Part shown: positions 30,440 through 40,699 of the stretch, in pieces
Layout: every line of letters begins with the position of its first letter
How positions within the stretch are numbered: the stretch's first letter is position 1
Assembly: GCA_039704465.1 (NCBI GenBank)
Contig: JASFAU010000004.1
Span: 310,001 to 374,000, forward strand
Source of the DNA: Plasmodiophora brassicae
Taxonomy: Eukaryota; Endomyxa; Phytomyxea; Plasmodiophorida; Plasmodiophoridae
Direction: 5' to 3'
Length of the DNA stretch: 64,000 bases
Program-made: the position numbers and the translations under genes
Notes under the pieces: model-generated
The model's input: only the letters and a program-made list of their open reading frames with translations
What the model was told of the DNA's origin: nothing
The model's database searches: none

Positions 30440-30910
30440 GCGCGCGTCGCATCCGCATCAAGGGCACGGGCGTATGCGGGGTTGCCGGTCCTGCGCGCGA
30501 TGGTCTTGCGGTCAGAGGGCACCAAGCGACGAGCAACGGCGGCAATGGTAAAGGGGAAGAGCGGGCGGCGATCGCCTTGAGGGCGACGACGTCCGGGGCG
30601 GTGGCCATGGATCTCCACGCCAAGCAGACGTAAATCGGTGCGACCGCCAGCGACCAGATGCCGTTGATGTGCGGTAAACGAGCAGGATACCCAGGGAAAT
30701 TGTCATGGCATGCAGATGCCGACCCGGCTCTGGGGAACGTTAGCAGGTACATAGTACGTTCGAGAGGAAGCACGCCGCAGAGGACGAGGCGACCCGGGCA
30801 GTGACGACGATGCAGCAGGACCTGGGCCAGTGTCAACAGGTCGGCACTCATTGCTGCGATACGCCGGCCGGTTGGCCAGTACACTTGCCGACTACCAATT
30901 AGGATAGAGC
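30440..30910. repeat. Duplicated segment D1, copy 2
   Basis: Counter-copy of 27880-28390 in the same orientation, with a 70-bp insertion around 30735-30800. It lies between the inverted ANK2/ANK3 arms. Confidence 0.6.
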
Positions 30911-30937
30911 AGAAAAGCAATGACCTTTACGGAACTG

Positions 30938-31345
30938 ATGCGCATAGTGCCAAATACCGACAGCGTCGTCAGCTGGCAGCAGCTGGGCCATGCCCAGTGA
31001 GGAGCGCCATGATCCCTGGAGCGGCGGCGCCGGTCCTCGCTGGTTCCGGCGCTGTAACTCCAGGCAAGGTCGGCTGCCGTCCGGTGGTGGGCGTCTGTTA
31101 ACGCCGAGTTGATCCCCGGTGCCTGTAACAGCGACTCGATGGCCTCTAAATTGTTGTGCTCAGCAGCCCGGTGCAGCGGCGCCCTGAGCAGGAAGTCGCG
31201 AGCGTTGACGTCAACCCCGGGCGCATTCAGCAAGGCCTCGAGGAACCACAGCGGGAATGGTGCAGACCGATCCACGAACATGTGAGATGAAATATCCAGG
31301 AAGGTGTGCAGGCATAGAGAGCAGCCGTTCAACGGTAAGATTGTT
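30938..31345 (-). pseudogene. Truncated 3' end of a SKP1-ankyrin gene
   Basis: The minus strand matches the last three ankyrin repeats of ANK3 (HTFLDISSHMFVDRSAPF, APGVDVNARDFLLRAPLH, then APGINSALTDAHHRTAAD) before frameshifting near the C-terminus. Upstream it is cut at about 31345 and joined to a plus-strand piece (31355-31440) encoding NAMWAEGLKLPHWDAC, i.e. another ankyrin fragment in opposite orientation. Confidence 0.78.
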
Positions 31346-31840
31346 GATCATACCACGAACGCCATGTGGGCCGAAGGATTGAAGTTGCCGCACTGGGACG
31401 CATGTCAATATGGCGATCGCAATTTGATGGCGTTGCTGCTGCACCCTTCCAGCTTGCAAGGCGCCCGTCATCCCGGGGCGGAAGGCGCCTCCATTGGCGG
31501 GGACTTTCCTTCCCGGCTCGGGCGGCTCGCAAACGCGTCCCAGATCTGTTGTCAATACAATTTGCCTGGAACTGGTGCCTTCCGCGAATGGTGATTGACG
31601 ACCAAATGCTACGACCAGTGTGTGTGTTGGTGGGCATTACGCGCGGGTCAGGCCAGCGGCGGGGGTTCCCGCATTACCGTTCAGCGCCGCGCATGGCACG
31701 CACAGCCCGCGCAGACAGGGCCAGGCCGCGTTCGCAACGCGCGGCGTGTTTGACGACACTGCTGATTCTATTTCTGGGCGCATTCCCATCCTGCATCGTG
31801 GCAAGCAGCGGGTCAGCGCCCGGCGTCGATCCAGCTAGGT

Positions 31841-33337
31841 ATGCGCATCGTCGACCCCGTTCGTATGGGTCGCCCGGCAGTGTACTGCGGCCTTGTCGCG
31901 ATCCTGCTCGTCTCCGGGGCCGCTCACGCTCTGACGTTGCGCTCCAGCGATGGCGTCGACGTTGAAGTCGACTCGTCGGCAGCCGTCGCCCATTCAGGTC
32001 TGCTGCGGAAACACCTGGTCGGCCCCGACACGCAAGACGGTATTGCGGTTCCCACCGCCCTAAACGTCGCCAGCCCCGAATTACAGCACCTCGTCCGGTT
32101 CATGCACGACACCGCACCGACCGACGTACCATATCGGCACCATCTCCCGTTGATCCACTGCTCACTGTTGCGCGTTTGCCTACAGATCGGTCATGCTGGC
32201 GAATGGGTCACTTCCCAGATGTCCTGGATGGACGCCGACACGGTCGGCAGGGTGCTGGCGGCCTCGTTGTACCTCGAGATGCGCGCGTTCCTGGTCGCGG
32301 TCGCGTCTCTCGACGTCGACTGGTATCGCGTAGCAGCGTACCGGCCGGACGTGAATTCTGCCCTCGTACTCGTTACGAACGCTGCCCGGCTGTGCCGCTT
32401 CGCGCGAACCGCAGGTCAGAAAGCGATTGTGGACCAGATCCGTGATGCCCTTGCTGTGGATGCGACCCGCGCCAGCTTTGTGGTCAACAACGCGATGTGG
32501 GCCGACGGATTGAGGTTGCTGCACTGGGTCGTATGCCATGGCGATCGCAATTTAATGGCGTTCCTGCTGCGCCTTCCCGGGGTCGACGTCAATGTGCGGG
32601 ACATCCACCAGCAGACGCCCCTGCACTGGGGCGTCCGAGCTGATCGCCAGGACATGGTCGCTCTACTGCTGAGCACCCCCAACATTGATGTTAATGCCGA
32701 ATCAGGTCGGGCGACAGCGTTGCATGTGGCGCTGTCCTCTATGCGGTACTGCACGGCGAGGCCCAGCACTGTGATTCCCGAGCTGGCACTGATCATGGTC
32801 AGCCACGACATCGTCGACCTGCTGTTGCACGCTCCTGGAGTCAATGTCACCATGCCTTCAGCTAATGGCGAGACACCGCTGCATCTGGCTGCCATTGAAG
32901 CGCTTCGTGGTATGATCAACGACCTTACCGTTGAGCGGCTGCTCTCTATGCCTGGGATCAACGTGAACGCGGTCGATGACTACCAGCGCACGCCATTGCA
33001 CACCTTCTTGGATATTTCATCGCACACGCTCGTGGATCGGTCTGCACCATTCCCGCTGTGGTTCCTCGAGGCCTTGCTGAATGCGCCCGGGGTTGACGTC
33101 AACGCTCGCGACTTCCTGCTCAGGGCGCCGCTGCACCTGGCTGCTGAGCACAACAATTTAGAGGCCATCGAGTCGCTGTTACAGGCACCGGGGATCAACT
33201 CGGCGCTAACAGACGCCCACCAGCGGACGGCAGCCAACCTTGCATGGACGTACGACGCCGGAACCCGCGAGGACCGGCGGCGCCGCTCCAAGATCATGTC
33301 GATCCTCGCTAGGCATGGCCCAGCTGCTGTCAGCTGA
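31841..33337 (+). CDS. Secreted SKP1-like / ankyrin-repeat protein (copy ANK3)
   Basis: Exons 31841..32125 and 32186..33337 give 478 aa; retaining the stopless 60-nt intron gives 498. It has the same architecture as ANK2: signal peptide, SKP1-like POZ domain ending in EWVTSQMSWMDADTVG, a helical linker (VDWYRVAAYRPDVNSAL) and about seven ankyrin repeats (LLHWVVCHGDRNLMAFLL, QQTPLHWGVRADRQDMV, RAPLHLAAEHNNLEAI). Differences from ANK2 are mostly substitutions, e.g. a two-residue deletion after DGIAV. Intact frames in both arms imply recent duplication or gene conversion. Host-targeting is inferred from the signal peptide and domain mix. Confidence 0.87.
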   Translation: MRIVDPVRMGRPAVYCGLVAILLVSGAAHALTLRSSDGVDVEVDSSAAVAHSGLLRKHLVGPDTQDGIAVPTALNVASPELQHLVRFMHDTAPTDVPYRHHLPLIHCSLLRVCLQIGHAGEWVTSQMSWMDADTVGRVLAASLYLEMRAFLVAVASLDVDWYRVAAYRPDVNSALVLVTNAARLCRFARTAGQKAIVDQIRDALAVDATRASFVVNNAMWADGLRLLHWVVCHGDRNLMAFLLRLPGVDVNVRDIHQQTPLHWGVRADRQDMVALLLSTPNIDVNAESGRATALHVALSSMRYCTARPSTVIPELALIMVSHDIVDLLLHAPGVNVTMPSANGETPLHLAAIEALRGMINDLTVERLLSMPGINVNAVDDYQRTPLHTFLDISSHTLVDRSAPFPLWFLEALLNAPGVDVNARDFLLRAPLHLAAEHNNLEAIESLLQAPGINSALTDAHQRTAANLAWTYDAGTREDRRRRSKIMSILARHGPAAVS

Positions 33338-33516
33338 CAACGTTGTCGGTATTTGGCACTCTGCGCACCAGTTCCGTAAAGATCATTGCTTTTCGGATCC
33401 GCAGGAAGTCGGACGTAGGCAACACGTCCGGGCGGCCTGTGCAACGGCGCCCTGTGTAATCCCAGTACTGTGACGATACCAATGGGGCGCACGTACGCAC
33501 GGTACGTACCTGTCCT

Positions 33517-36139
33517 ATGTACGTACCGAGATCATCTTCGATGGACGTCGACTGGCGTCGGTGCCCGGTCGACGAATGGCCCGCCCTGGTCCGGTACCTG
33601 CTGGAGAACGGCGACGGCCACGGGCCATCGACGCCGCGAACGGACGCGATGGCGGCCGCGCTGAACGACATGGTGGCGTCGCTCCCGACGGCGGCGCTCG
33701 TGCGCGCGCTGGACGCGACCGTGACGAGCACCAGCGATCCCGTCGCCAGGGACGCCGCCCACCGGGCGCTGTACGCGCACCTGGCCAGGCAGAGCGCGTT
33801 GCCGCCCGGCGACCTGTTCGAGATGGTGCGCCCGCTGGTCGTCGCCGGCCTGACCGACGTCTGGTCGGCCACCAGGAAGCACTGTGCGCATGCCCTGCCC
33901 CTGCTGCTGGATCGGTGCACCGACCCGGCCCAGATCCGCGTCCTGTTCCACGACCTGGTCGCCGCCGCGACGACCGGACGCACCTGGCAGGCTGTGCAGG
34001 GGGCCGCCGGCGCCATCAACGCCCTGGTCCGGTCGTTCCAGTGGCAGATCGCACCTGACGCCACGAACCGCCTGCACCTGGCGGTCGGCGCCATGACCTT
34101 CGACGCGATGCCCGCGTTCATACGCGACGCCCTGCCACCCACAATGTACAGGGTAAGCCGACGAAACGCGTCGTCGTTATATCGTCAGTGACCCGGTTCC
34201 TGTCGACTAATAGTTGATGGGGCATGCACAAACGACGGTGCGGGAGACGGCGATCCGGGCCCTGGCCGCCTACCTGTCGAGGGCGCCGGCCGCCGCGACC
34301 GAGGCGGCCCTGGCGACGACGATGCGGGGCCTGGGCGAGTCGCGCGACGACGCGTTCCGGACGGAGGGGCTGCTGGGGTTCGCCGTCGAGGTCGTCAGCC
34401 GCCTGCCGCCCGCCTACCTGCTGTCGACCTGGGCGACGTACTTCGACACGGTGCAGGCGATGCTGGGCCACCGGGCGTCCACCGTCCGGCAGATGGCCAG
34501 CCGCGTGTTCCTGGCGCTCGTCGCCCGCCACCGGGACGCCCACGTTGCCGACCGCGCCGTCCTGGTCGGCCACGTCATGCAGAGCCTGGCGTCCGGGTGG
34601 GCGCGGGCACCCGGCGTCGTGGAACCCGCGCCGGGCGCCGATCACCACCCGGCAATGCCGACGACGACGGCGCCCGCGTCGATGTTCCCTCCTGCCGATC
34701 GTCCGGCCGCCGCGTCCGCCAACTGGGAATCGAAGGAAGGGCACCTGCTGGCCTACGAGCTCATCGTCGTCGTGCTGTCGGCGGCCATGGACCACGACGC
34801 GCCCTGCAGGCCGGCAGCCGGGCGGCCGCATCGCGGCAGCGTTGTCGCGCTGGCCGGCCGCCCGTTGCAGAGGCGGTGCTCGCACCACCAACACCAGCAG
34901 GACGCGCCGGAACGGCTGCGATCGCAATCCCTGCCGAACCTGGCCATGTCGGACCAGGAGGAGACGTCGCACCTGCTGTCGTACCTGGAGTCGGCCGGGT
35001 CGTCATCCGCCGGCGACGCGTGCGCTGGGCGCCCTCCGCTGGGCAGGACGTGCACGGATTGCCAATCGGAGTACTTCCCAGCCGACGCGGTCGCTCGCCC
35101 ATCGCTGGTGCTCCGCGCCTGGCTTCTGCAATGCGTCGCCAGCGCCGTCGACGGCCGCTGGGAACTTCGCCGCATGGCGGACCAGGTGTCGCCTGCGATC
35201 GTCCGCCTGCTGGTGCACCTGCGGCCGACCATTGCCGACGACCTGCTGCGCTCTGCCACCGACCGCGTCGGCCGGCTCGCGGCCTGCCTCGTCGCGAGGC
35301 ATCATGGCAGGGCGGCGCCGGACACGACGATGCTTCGACAATGGGTCAGCAGCAGCCCTGGTGCCGACGATCCGTTGCTGGCGGCCGCACTGGACGCGTT
35401 GGTATCGAACGCAGCAGTGGAGGGCGATGTCGACGCGGTGGTCGCCGGGTGCGGCCGCGTCCCAGGGCGTTACGCGTCCTGGCTGCTGCCCAGGATATGG
35501 TCGGCAATGGGGGCGCTTGTGGGCCGCTGCAGAGACGCAAGGCTGATCGGCGCTGTCGTCGACCTGGCCGTACGGTGCGACAACGCAGCCACCCGGAACG
35601 GGGCCGTCCTGGCGATCCGCGACATGGTGGACTCGATGGGCGATGACCACGTGATGCTGGCGGCCGTTGTGACCGGGGCGTGCGCGTTGCTGATCGCGAC
35701 CGGTGATGTTGACGTGAAGACGGTGCTGGACGTCATGCACTGCGCCGCGAGTCGGACGCAGGCGCTGGATGGCATACGGTACGAGGTCGACCTGTTGACG
35801 CCCGGGCAGGGACGGCGCGCGTCGACGACGCCGTCCGCGCTCGGCAGGCCAGCGGCGCCCGGGCACCGTCGCAAGGCGCCCAGCCTGGACTCCGGCACGG
35901 CCCTGAGCCGATCCAGCAGCGACGGCGACGTCGCTGGTGACGCCGGCGACGACTGGGACGACTGGGACAGCGACAGCGATGCGGGCGACGACCACCTGGA
36001 GAAGGTCGCGGACGCGGGCGACCTGGACCGGGCCGACTTGCTGAACGCCGTCCAGCGCCTCCAGGTCAAAGTCGCAGACGTGCTCCGGCTGCTGCTGTTG
36101 CCGGCGGACGACGTCATCGCACCTGATCACGTAATATAA
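33517..36139 (+). CDS. HEAT-repeat scaffold protein, family not recognised
   Basis: Exons 33517..34152 and 34214..36139 give 853 aa (845 if the ATG at 33541 is used). Helical repeats run through most of the length (WSATRKHCAHALPLLLDR, TVRETAIRALAAYLSRA, GHLLAYELIVVVLSAAMD), with a low-complexity Ser-rich stretch near 270 and a very acidic tail (DDWDDWDSDSDAGDDHLEK) before a C-terminal helix. The 61-nt phase-0 intron 34153..34213 (GTAAGC...ATAG) joins PTMYR to LMGHAQTTVRE. HEAT solenoids serve as transport or assembly scaffolds; no specific homologue is claimed. Confidence 0.7.
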
Positions 36140-36443
36140 ATAGACGAGCGCCCATCACGTGATGGGCGACCGACGGCTGCAGCGAGCGACGCACCACGGA
36201 CGACACAGGGCGATGCAGCTGCACGGCAGTCGGCAACTGCAGCGCAGCTGCACGGCAACTGCAGCGCAGGCTGCGCAGCTGCGCAACGTGGCGACTGCGA
36301 CGTGGTCGACGCGAACTGCACCGTGCGGCAGTGATGAGGGTAACGGCGCGGCGTCCAAATTAGGAGCGGCGCCGTCGCTGCGCGCAATCCGGACGGCTAC
36401 CAGTCGTTGTCCGCTGGGTCGTTGCCTGATCGTCGGCGGCGGC

Positions 36444-37607
36444 ATGCAGCAGGTGTGTGGCGGTGGCCTGGTCCTGTTCGTCATCCTGCTGACGTGGGTG
36501 TCGTCGCCGATACTGACGGCGGCCCCGTTAGTGCTGTGGTACCAGTTCGGATGGGTGTGGCCTGCCCTCGTCCTGGCGCTGTACGTGGCCTCGCGAGCGG
36601 TGCTGCCGCTGGGGCCCTGGCCCGCGTTCCACCGGCGCCTGCGCCGTCTCAATTCGCAGATGCCGTATTTCCGGTCGCAGCGGACCGTCTTCCAGACGGA
36701 AGATGCGATCCCGGCGCCCGACTCCAAGATGATGTACGCCGTCTACCCGCATGGCTGCCTGTGCCTGGGCCCAACGGTCGGTCCGGCGTGTCGGGGGCAG
36801 AATCGTCGTCACAACATGTGTGTCTCAGCGTGACCACAGGTCAACCTTTGCCTATCGCCGTTCACCGAACGCTGCCAGTTCAAGTTGCTGGTGGCACCCG
36901 CCCTGTTCTGGCTGCCGGGCGTCAGCGAACTGTTCAGCTGGATCTTCGCGACGTCGGCGTCGAAATCCAACACGCTGTCGCTCATGAAGCAAGGGAAGAA
37001 CATTGCCATACTGCCTGGCGGGTTCCAGGACCTAGCCCTGTACCAGAAAGACGAGGCAGGGCCGGCAACCTCTGTCCTGAATGCGTCTGACAACGACGGT
37101 GGTTGACAATAGTTTCACGTGTACGTTTCCCAAAGGAAAGGGTTCATCAAGTACTGTCTGCAGTACGGTTACAACGTCAGCCCAGTGTTCACGTTCGGTG
37201 AGGAGGTACGGTGCACGTCGTGTCGAACGTTCCGTATCGGTACCTGATCGGCTGCTGTCACCAGAGGACATACTCGGCACTGAGGTCGTTCCTGCCGTTC
37301 CGCCTGCGCCTGTCGTCGTACAACGTGCCGTCCGCCCTGTTTGCATCCAAGTTGGGGTTCATGCCGGACCCCGACGTGGACATGTCGGCATCGTGCTCGG
37401 GACGTGACTTTCAAACGCACTGATATGCATGCTGCTCTGGACAGGGTGACGGTCATTGGTGACGCCCTGCCACTGCCAAAGATTGCAAACCCGACCGCTG
37501 CCGAAGTCGACGAACACCACGCTCGGTTCGTGAGCGCGCTCGTTGCCCTGTTCGATCGGTACAAGGGGCAGTACGCCGCGGACCCGAACGCTGTGCTCTA
37601 CTGTCAC

Positions 37608-37610
<3 letters not shown>
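36444..37610 (+). CDS. DGAT2-family acyltransferase
   Basis: Five exons (36444..36776, 36840..37055, 37113..37205, 37265..37383, 37445..37610) give 308 aa. Landmarks are an N-terminal membrane hairpin, YPHGCL (the catalytic HG context), LPGGFQDLALY, SQRKGFIKYCLQYG, VSPVFTFGEE and VIGDALPLPK near the end. DGAT2 enzymes make triacylglycerol (or wax/retinyl esters) at the ER. Intron 37056..37112 uses a GC-AG donor: only this joint gives the family spacing YQKDE-FHVYVSQRKGF. Two others use GTCGG donors. The ATG at 36444 is chosen over the upstream in-frame 36159 because the latter encodes Gln/Ala low-complexity. Confidence 0.82.

Positions 37611-37639
<29 letters not shown>
37611..37639. repeat. 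(GCT)9 microsatellite
   Basis: Nine GCT units begin two bases after the DGAT2 stop; an expansion-prone 3'-UTR tract. Confidence 0.9.
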
Positions 37640-37724
37640 ATTCGTAAACCTCGATGCTCCGTCCGTTGCGTTTAATGAACGCCTATAGGCGATCGTCGCT
37701 GTACGGTGGCGACGCTAGCTATTC

Positions 37725-38587
37725 ATGGCCGTTCAGCAGCTTCGCGATACGGTCGACGCCGAGATCGCGTTCGTTAGCCGCCTACTGCGGACGGAACCGC
37801 CATCGTTCCATGTGACGACGCCGCGTGTTCGACTGCCGGACCCGCGACGCGAATTCACCATGTGGACGATAACGTCGATTCAGGGCATCCTTGGAGCGCC
37901 TGGTCGGGGCCGCGGGGACCATCCCCAGGGCCCGGTCGACGCGGTGCCATCAAAGGCGGCGCCCGACGAAGGACGAAGCGAGGAAGACCTGGCAGCCGTG
38001 CTGGGCCTGTTTGACGACGTTCTTCGTCAAGATGCCGAAATCACGGATCTATTGACGGCCATCATCGGGCTGAACCGGCAGGCGGCGCTGGTGCTCCAAG
38101 GCTGCAGTGCTGACGTTCTACTCGGGGAGTGCCTGCGCCAGATCAGTGCCGATATGGACACGTTTGGTGAGCGGGCAACGATGCGGTCTACCAACAGGCC
38201 TGGATCTGATGGTTGGCCTAAACACAATACGTAGAGCGTGCGCTGCGGTCGCATGTGGGCGCCATGCAATCGCAACGCCGGTGGATCGCGTTCCTGGCTC
38301 GGCACGAGGGGTACAACGCCCCGCATACGCTGACGCAGCGCAAGCTGAAGGCCATGGACCACGCGCTGGGCAACCTGGCCGCCTCCCTGAAGCGGTGCGT
38401 CCCGGTGGCCGAACAGTTCGCCAACGGGGCCGATGCGGCGGCCTTCGTGACGACACGCGTCCTCGACCTAGAGCACAGGACCCACCTGCTGCGCCTGCAG
38501 TTGAACCTGTTCCGACAGGTCTTTGAAGACGAGGACGACCCGACCGTCCGCGCATCTCACCATACAACGGGTCGTACCAGCGGTTAG
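37725..38587 (+). CDS. Conserved-looking hypothetical helical protein
   Basis: Exons 37725..38166 and 38235..38587 give 264 aa. The 68-nt phase-1 intron (GTGAGC...GTAG) joins DMDTF to ERALRSHVGAMQ. Predicted mostly helical and charged (LAAVLGLFDDVLRQDAEITD, LEHRTHLLRLQLNLFRQVF), with a Gly/Pro-rich loop around residue 65. Family not recognised; the consistent splice joint and codon use support a real gene. Confidence 0.6.
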
Positions 38588-38710
38588 CACGGGCGGATCA
38601 CGACACCAAACGCGCGGCAGGTCACACGCGTAACGTGACGATTCGTCCATGTGTATGGCGGGTCATGTGCGCGCTCGTCCTGTTGCTGCAGAGTATATTA
38701 ACGGTGGCGC

Positions 38711-39469
38711 CTACTTCTTCTTGCCGGTGTTGCTGGCCCTTTGCGCGACGACGATGCTGTCGAACTTGGAACGCGCGCGCGCAATGTACTTATCGAAGAC
38801 GGGCCTGCGAGACGCGTAGACGCGCGGCACCGTGAACGCCGCCAGCACACCTGGAACAGACGGATCAGGCGCGCGTTGATACACGAACGGCCTTCGGTTG
38901 GGGGGTACTGATCAGGAACAGATTCAGCAGGTCCAGGACGCAGCCGACAAGGGCGACGGCTACGAGAACGACGACGACGCGGTACGTCAGCGCCGGCGAC
39001 TGAAACAGGCAGATGCGCCTCCAGGCGTTGGCGGCGGCATTCAGCGCGGCGGAAAGCTCCGCCGAGTGCGACGACAGCCACGTCGCACTGATGATCTCCA
39101 TATCTTCGATGAGTCTGACAATGCGGATGTGCGGTCAGAGGTACGGGCGAGCCACCCCCGGGAGCACAGCAGAACGGACATGTCTGGCGCGGACGATTTC
39201 GCGGCCGCCACGCGCTGTACGAAACGCATGATGAACAGGACGAGCATCTGCAGCAGCGCCGTGATGGCCACGAGCGTCAGCGCCGTCATGGCCCGCCAGT
39301 ACAGCAGGTAGTAGGCGATCAGGCAGGCCGCAAGCGTGACGACCGACACGGCCGGGTGCCGCCACATGACCAGGTCGGCGGCCAGGATGCGGACCTGCTC
39401 CGCCACTGGCGCCGCCCCATGACCGTCAGCAGCGTACTGCGCCGCACGACCCGACACTGCCGACGCCAT
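38711..39469 (-). CDS. Reticulon-domain ER-shaping protein
   Basis: Exons 39469..39180, 39114..38909 and 38850..38711 give 211 aa. The reticulon homology domain starts ADLVMWRHPAVSVV, with the first long hydrophobic hairpin (LAACLIAYYLLYWRAMTAL ... LLQMLVLFI), a loop containing EIISATWLSSHSAELS, the second hairpin (YRVVVVLVAVALVG) and FTVPRVYASRRPVFDKYI. The C-terminus is GKKK, an ER-retrieval type signal. Introns of 65 and 58 nt restore ISVLAAFTVPRVY. Reticulons bend ER tubules. Confidence 0.85.
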
Positions 39470-39706
39470 CGACGCTCGACCCTCCCCGGCTCTGTTCGCC
39501 CGCCACGGACTTGCTGGGCCCTCATGTGCCCAGCGGGCCTGGCCATTGACGTATACAACAACGCTCACTGCGCCGCTCTGGACACTGCTGCATGTATTCC
39601 GACGCTTCTGCGGGTCGCATCAGACGGTTTTGTATGGGGGCGGGCGCCCGACCTATGCGTCCCAGATGGAGATGTATCGCGCGCGACTGAACAACCCGGC
39701 AAGGCC

Positions 39707-40669
39707 CTATACGGAATTAGGAACGTCTCGCCAGGTTATCGTTTGGTGGGTGGGGCGCGGAACGCGTCGTACCCTCTTTGGTTTCGACGTCGGTCGCCAC
39801 GGGACGGTGATCGGTACGGTCGCGGGCTTCTTCATGAAGAAGTTGACGAACTCGTAGTCCTCCGGGAGCATGTACTCCCGGTCGGGGTCGGCGTAGTGCG
39901 GGAACGTGCTGAATGTGTCGAGGTGTCGGGGATGACGCGCTGGGCGCCACGGGGTCGACTCCCGTCGGCAGACTGTGGGCGTCCTGGCGTCAGGTGCGCT
40001 GTTCGGTGGTGCACGCTCTTTGCCAATGACTGTCACCTGGCTGCGGCCGGATTCGCAGTTGCTCGAGACGGCGTTTCTCTTGGCGAACCAGCTTCCCGAC
40101 GTCGATCGACATGACGGCCGGGTTGCTGATCAGATTTCGAGGAACGAAAGATTCGAGCACGTGGTACGCCTCGGTTGCCAACGCTTGCATTCCACCTGTG
40201 ATTTCGGCCACCGTTATTCGCCATGGCAACCTGCACGGCGCGCTGTTGGGCTTGACGACGCAAGCCCATCCATTGCCAGGTTGAGGGTGCCTTCTCCGAT
40301 CCAGCGGCTGAAGTCACTTCGCCTGCGTAACGGCGCGCTGTAACCCTTCGGTGTCGAGGTCGACGCTACATTCCCCGCGTTCCCTTTACTGATCCGCCAC
40401 GTTGGTTGAGTCGAGGGCAGCGTGGCCATTGGAGAGCGATGGTCTGAATCTTCCAAACGATCGTGCATCGGCTACCCGCGACCTAGCCTGGCTTTCTGAA
40501 TGTTAAGATATTCGCTGAGTACAGTTTCGATCCATTCGTCTGTGATGGTGGCCGCTGCCCACTTCTTAGCCCTCCTTAGCATATGGGCAGCTGGGCTTCG
40601 TGCTGCCACATCAGCAGCCACCTGCTCGGTGTGCGCGTGTACCGCAACGCTCATGTACGTGCGCCCCAT
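39707..40669 (-). CDS. Hypothetical four-exon gene
   Basis: The ATG at 40669 opens MGRTYMSVAVHAHTEQ. Joints inferred from phase are a 39-nt intron (donor GTCGCG) to DHRSPMATLPST, a 35-nt intron to GGMQALATEAYHVLESFVPR and a 64-nt intron to VCRRESTPWRPAR, ending ITWRDVPNSV at 39707. All three joints keep phase 1, which supports them, but two introns are unusually short. Motifs such as HYADPDREYMLPEDYEFVN are not recognised. Confidence 0.5.
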
Positions 40670-40699
40670 GCGGCAACGCTGGGTCCATTCACCTGTTCA

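Larger units (their letters stand above)
28440..33360. repeat. Large inverted duplication carrying ANK2 and ANK3
   Basis: The arm 28440-30200 (ANK2 plus its 5' flank, minus) is repeated inverted at 31640-33360 (ANK3, plus) at high nucleotide identity; more degraded inverted homology continues inward (30200-30480 with 31370-31600). The centre (30480-31370) holds D1 copy 2 and a third ankyrin 3' end. The two genes are head to head, 1.87 kb apart. Confidence 0.88.

Noticed and set aside
36159..36443. Upstream 95-codon extension of DGAT2
   Set aside because: Encoded by GCAGCTGCA-type simple sequence giving Gln/Ala/His runs without membrane or catalytic features.
37074..37112. 39-nt GT-AG intron in DGAT2
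   Set aside because: Would insert six residues between LYQKDE and the conserved FHVYVSQRKGF spacing; the 57-nt GC-AG alternative fits family alignment and intron size.
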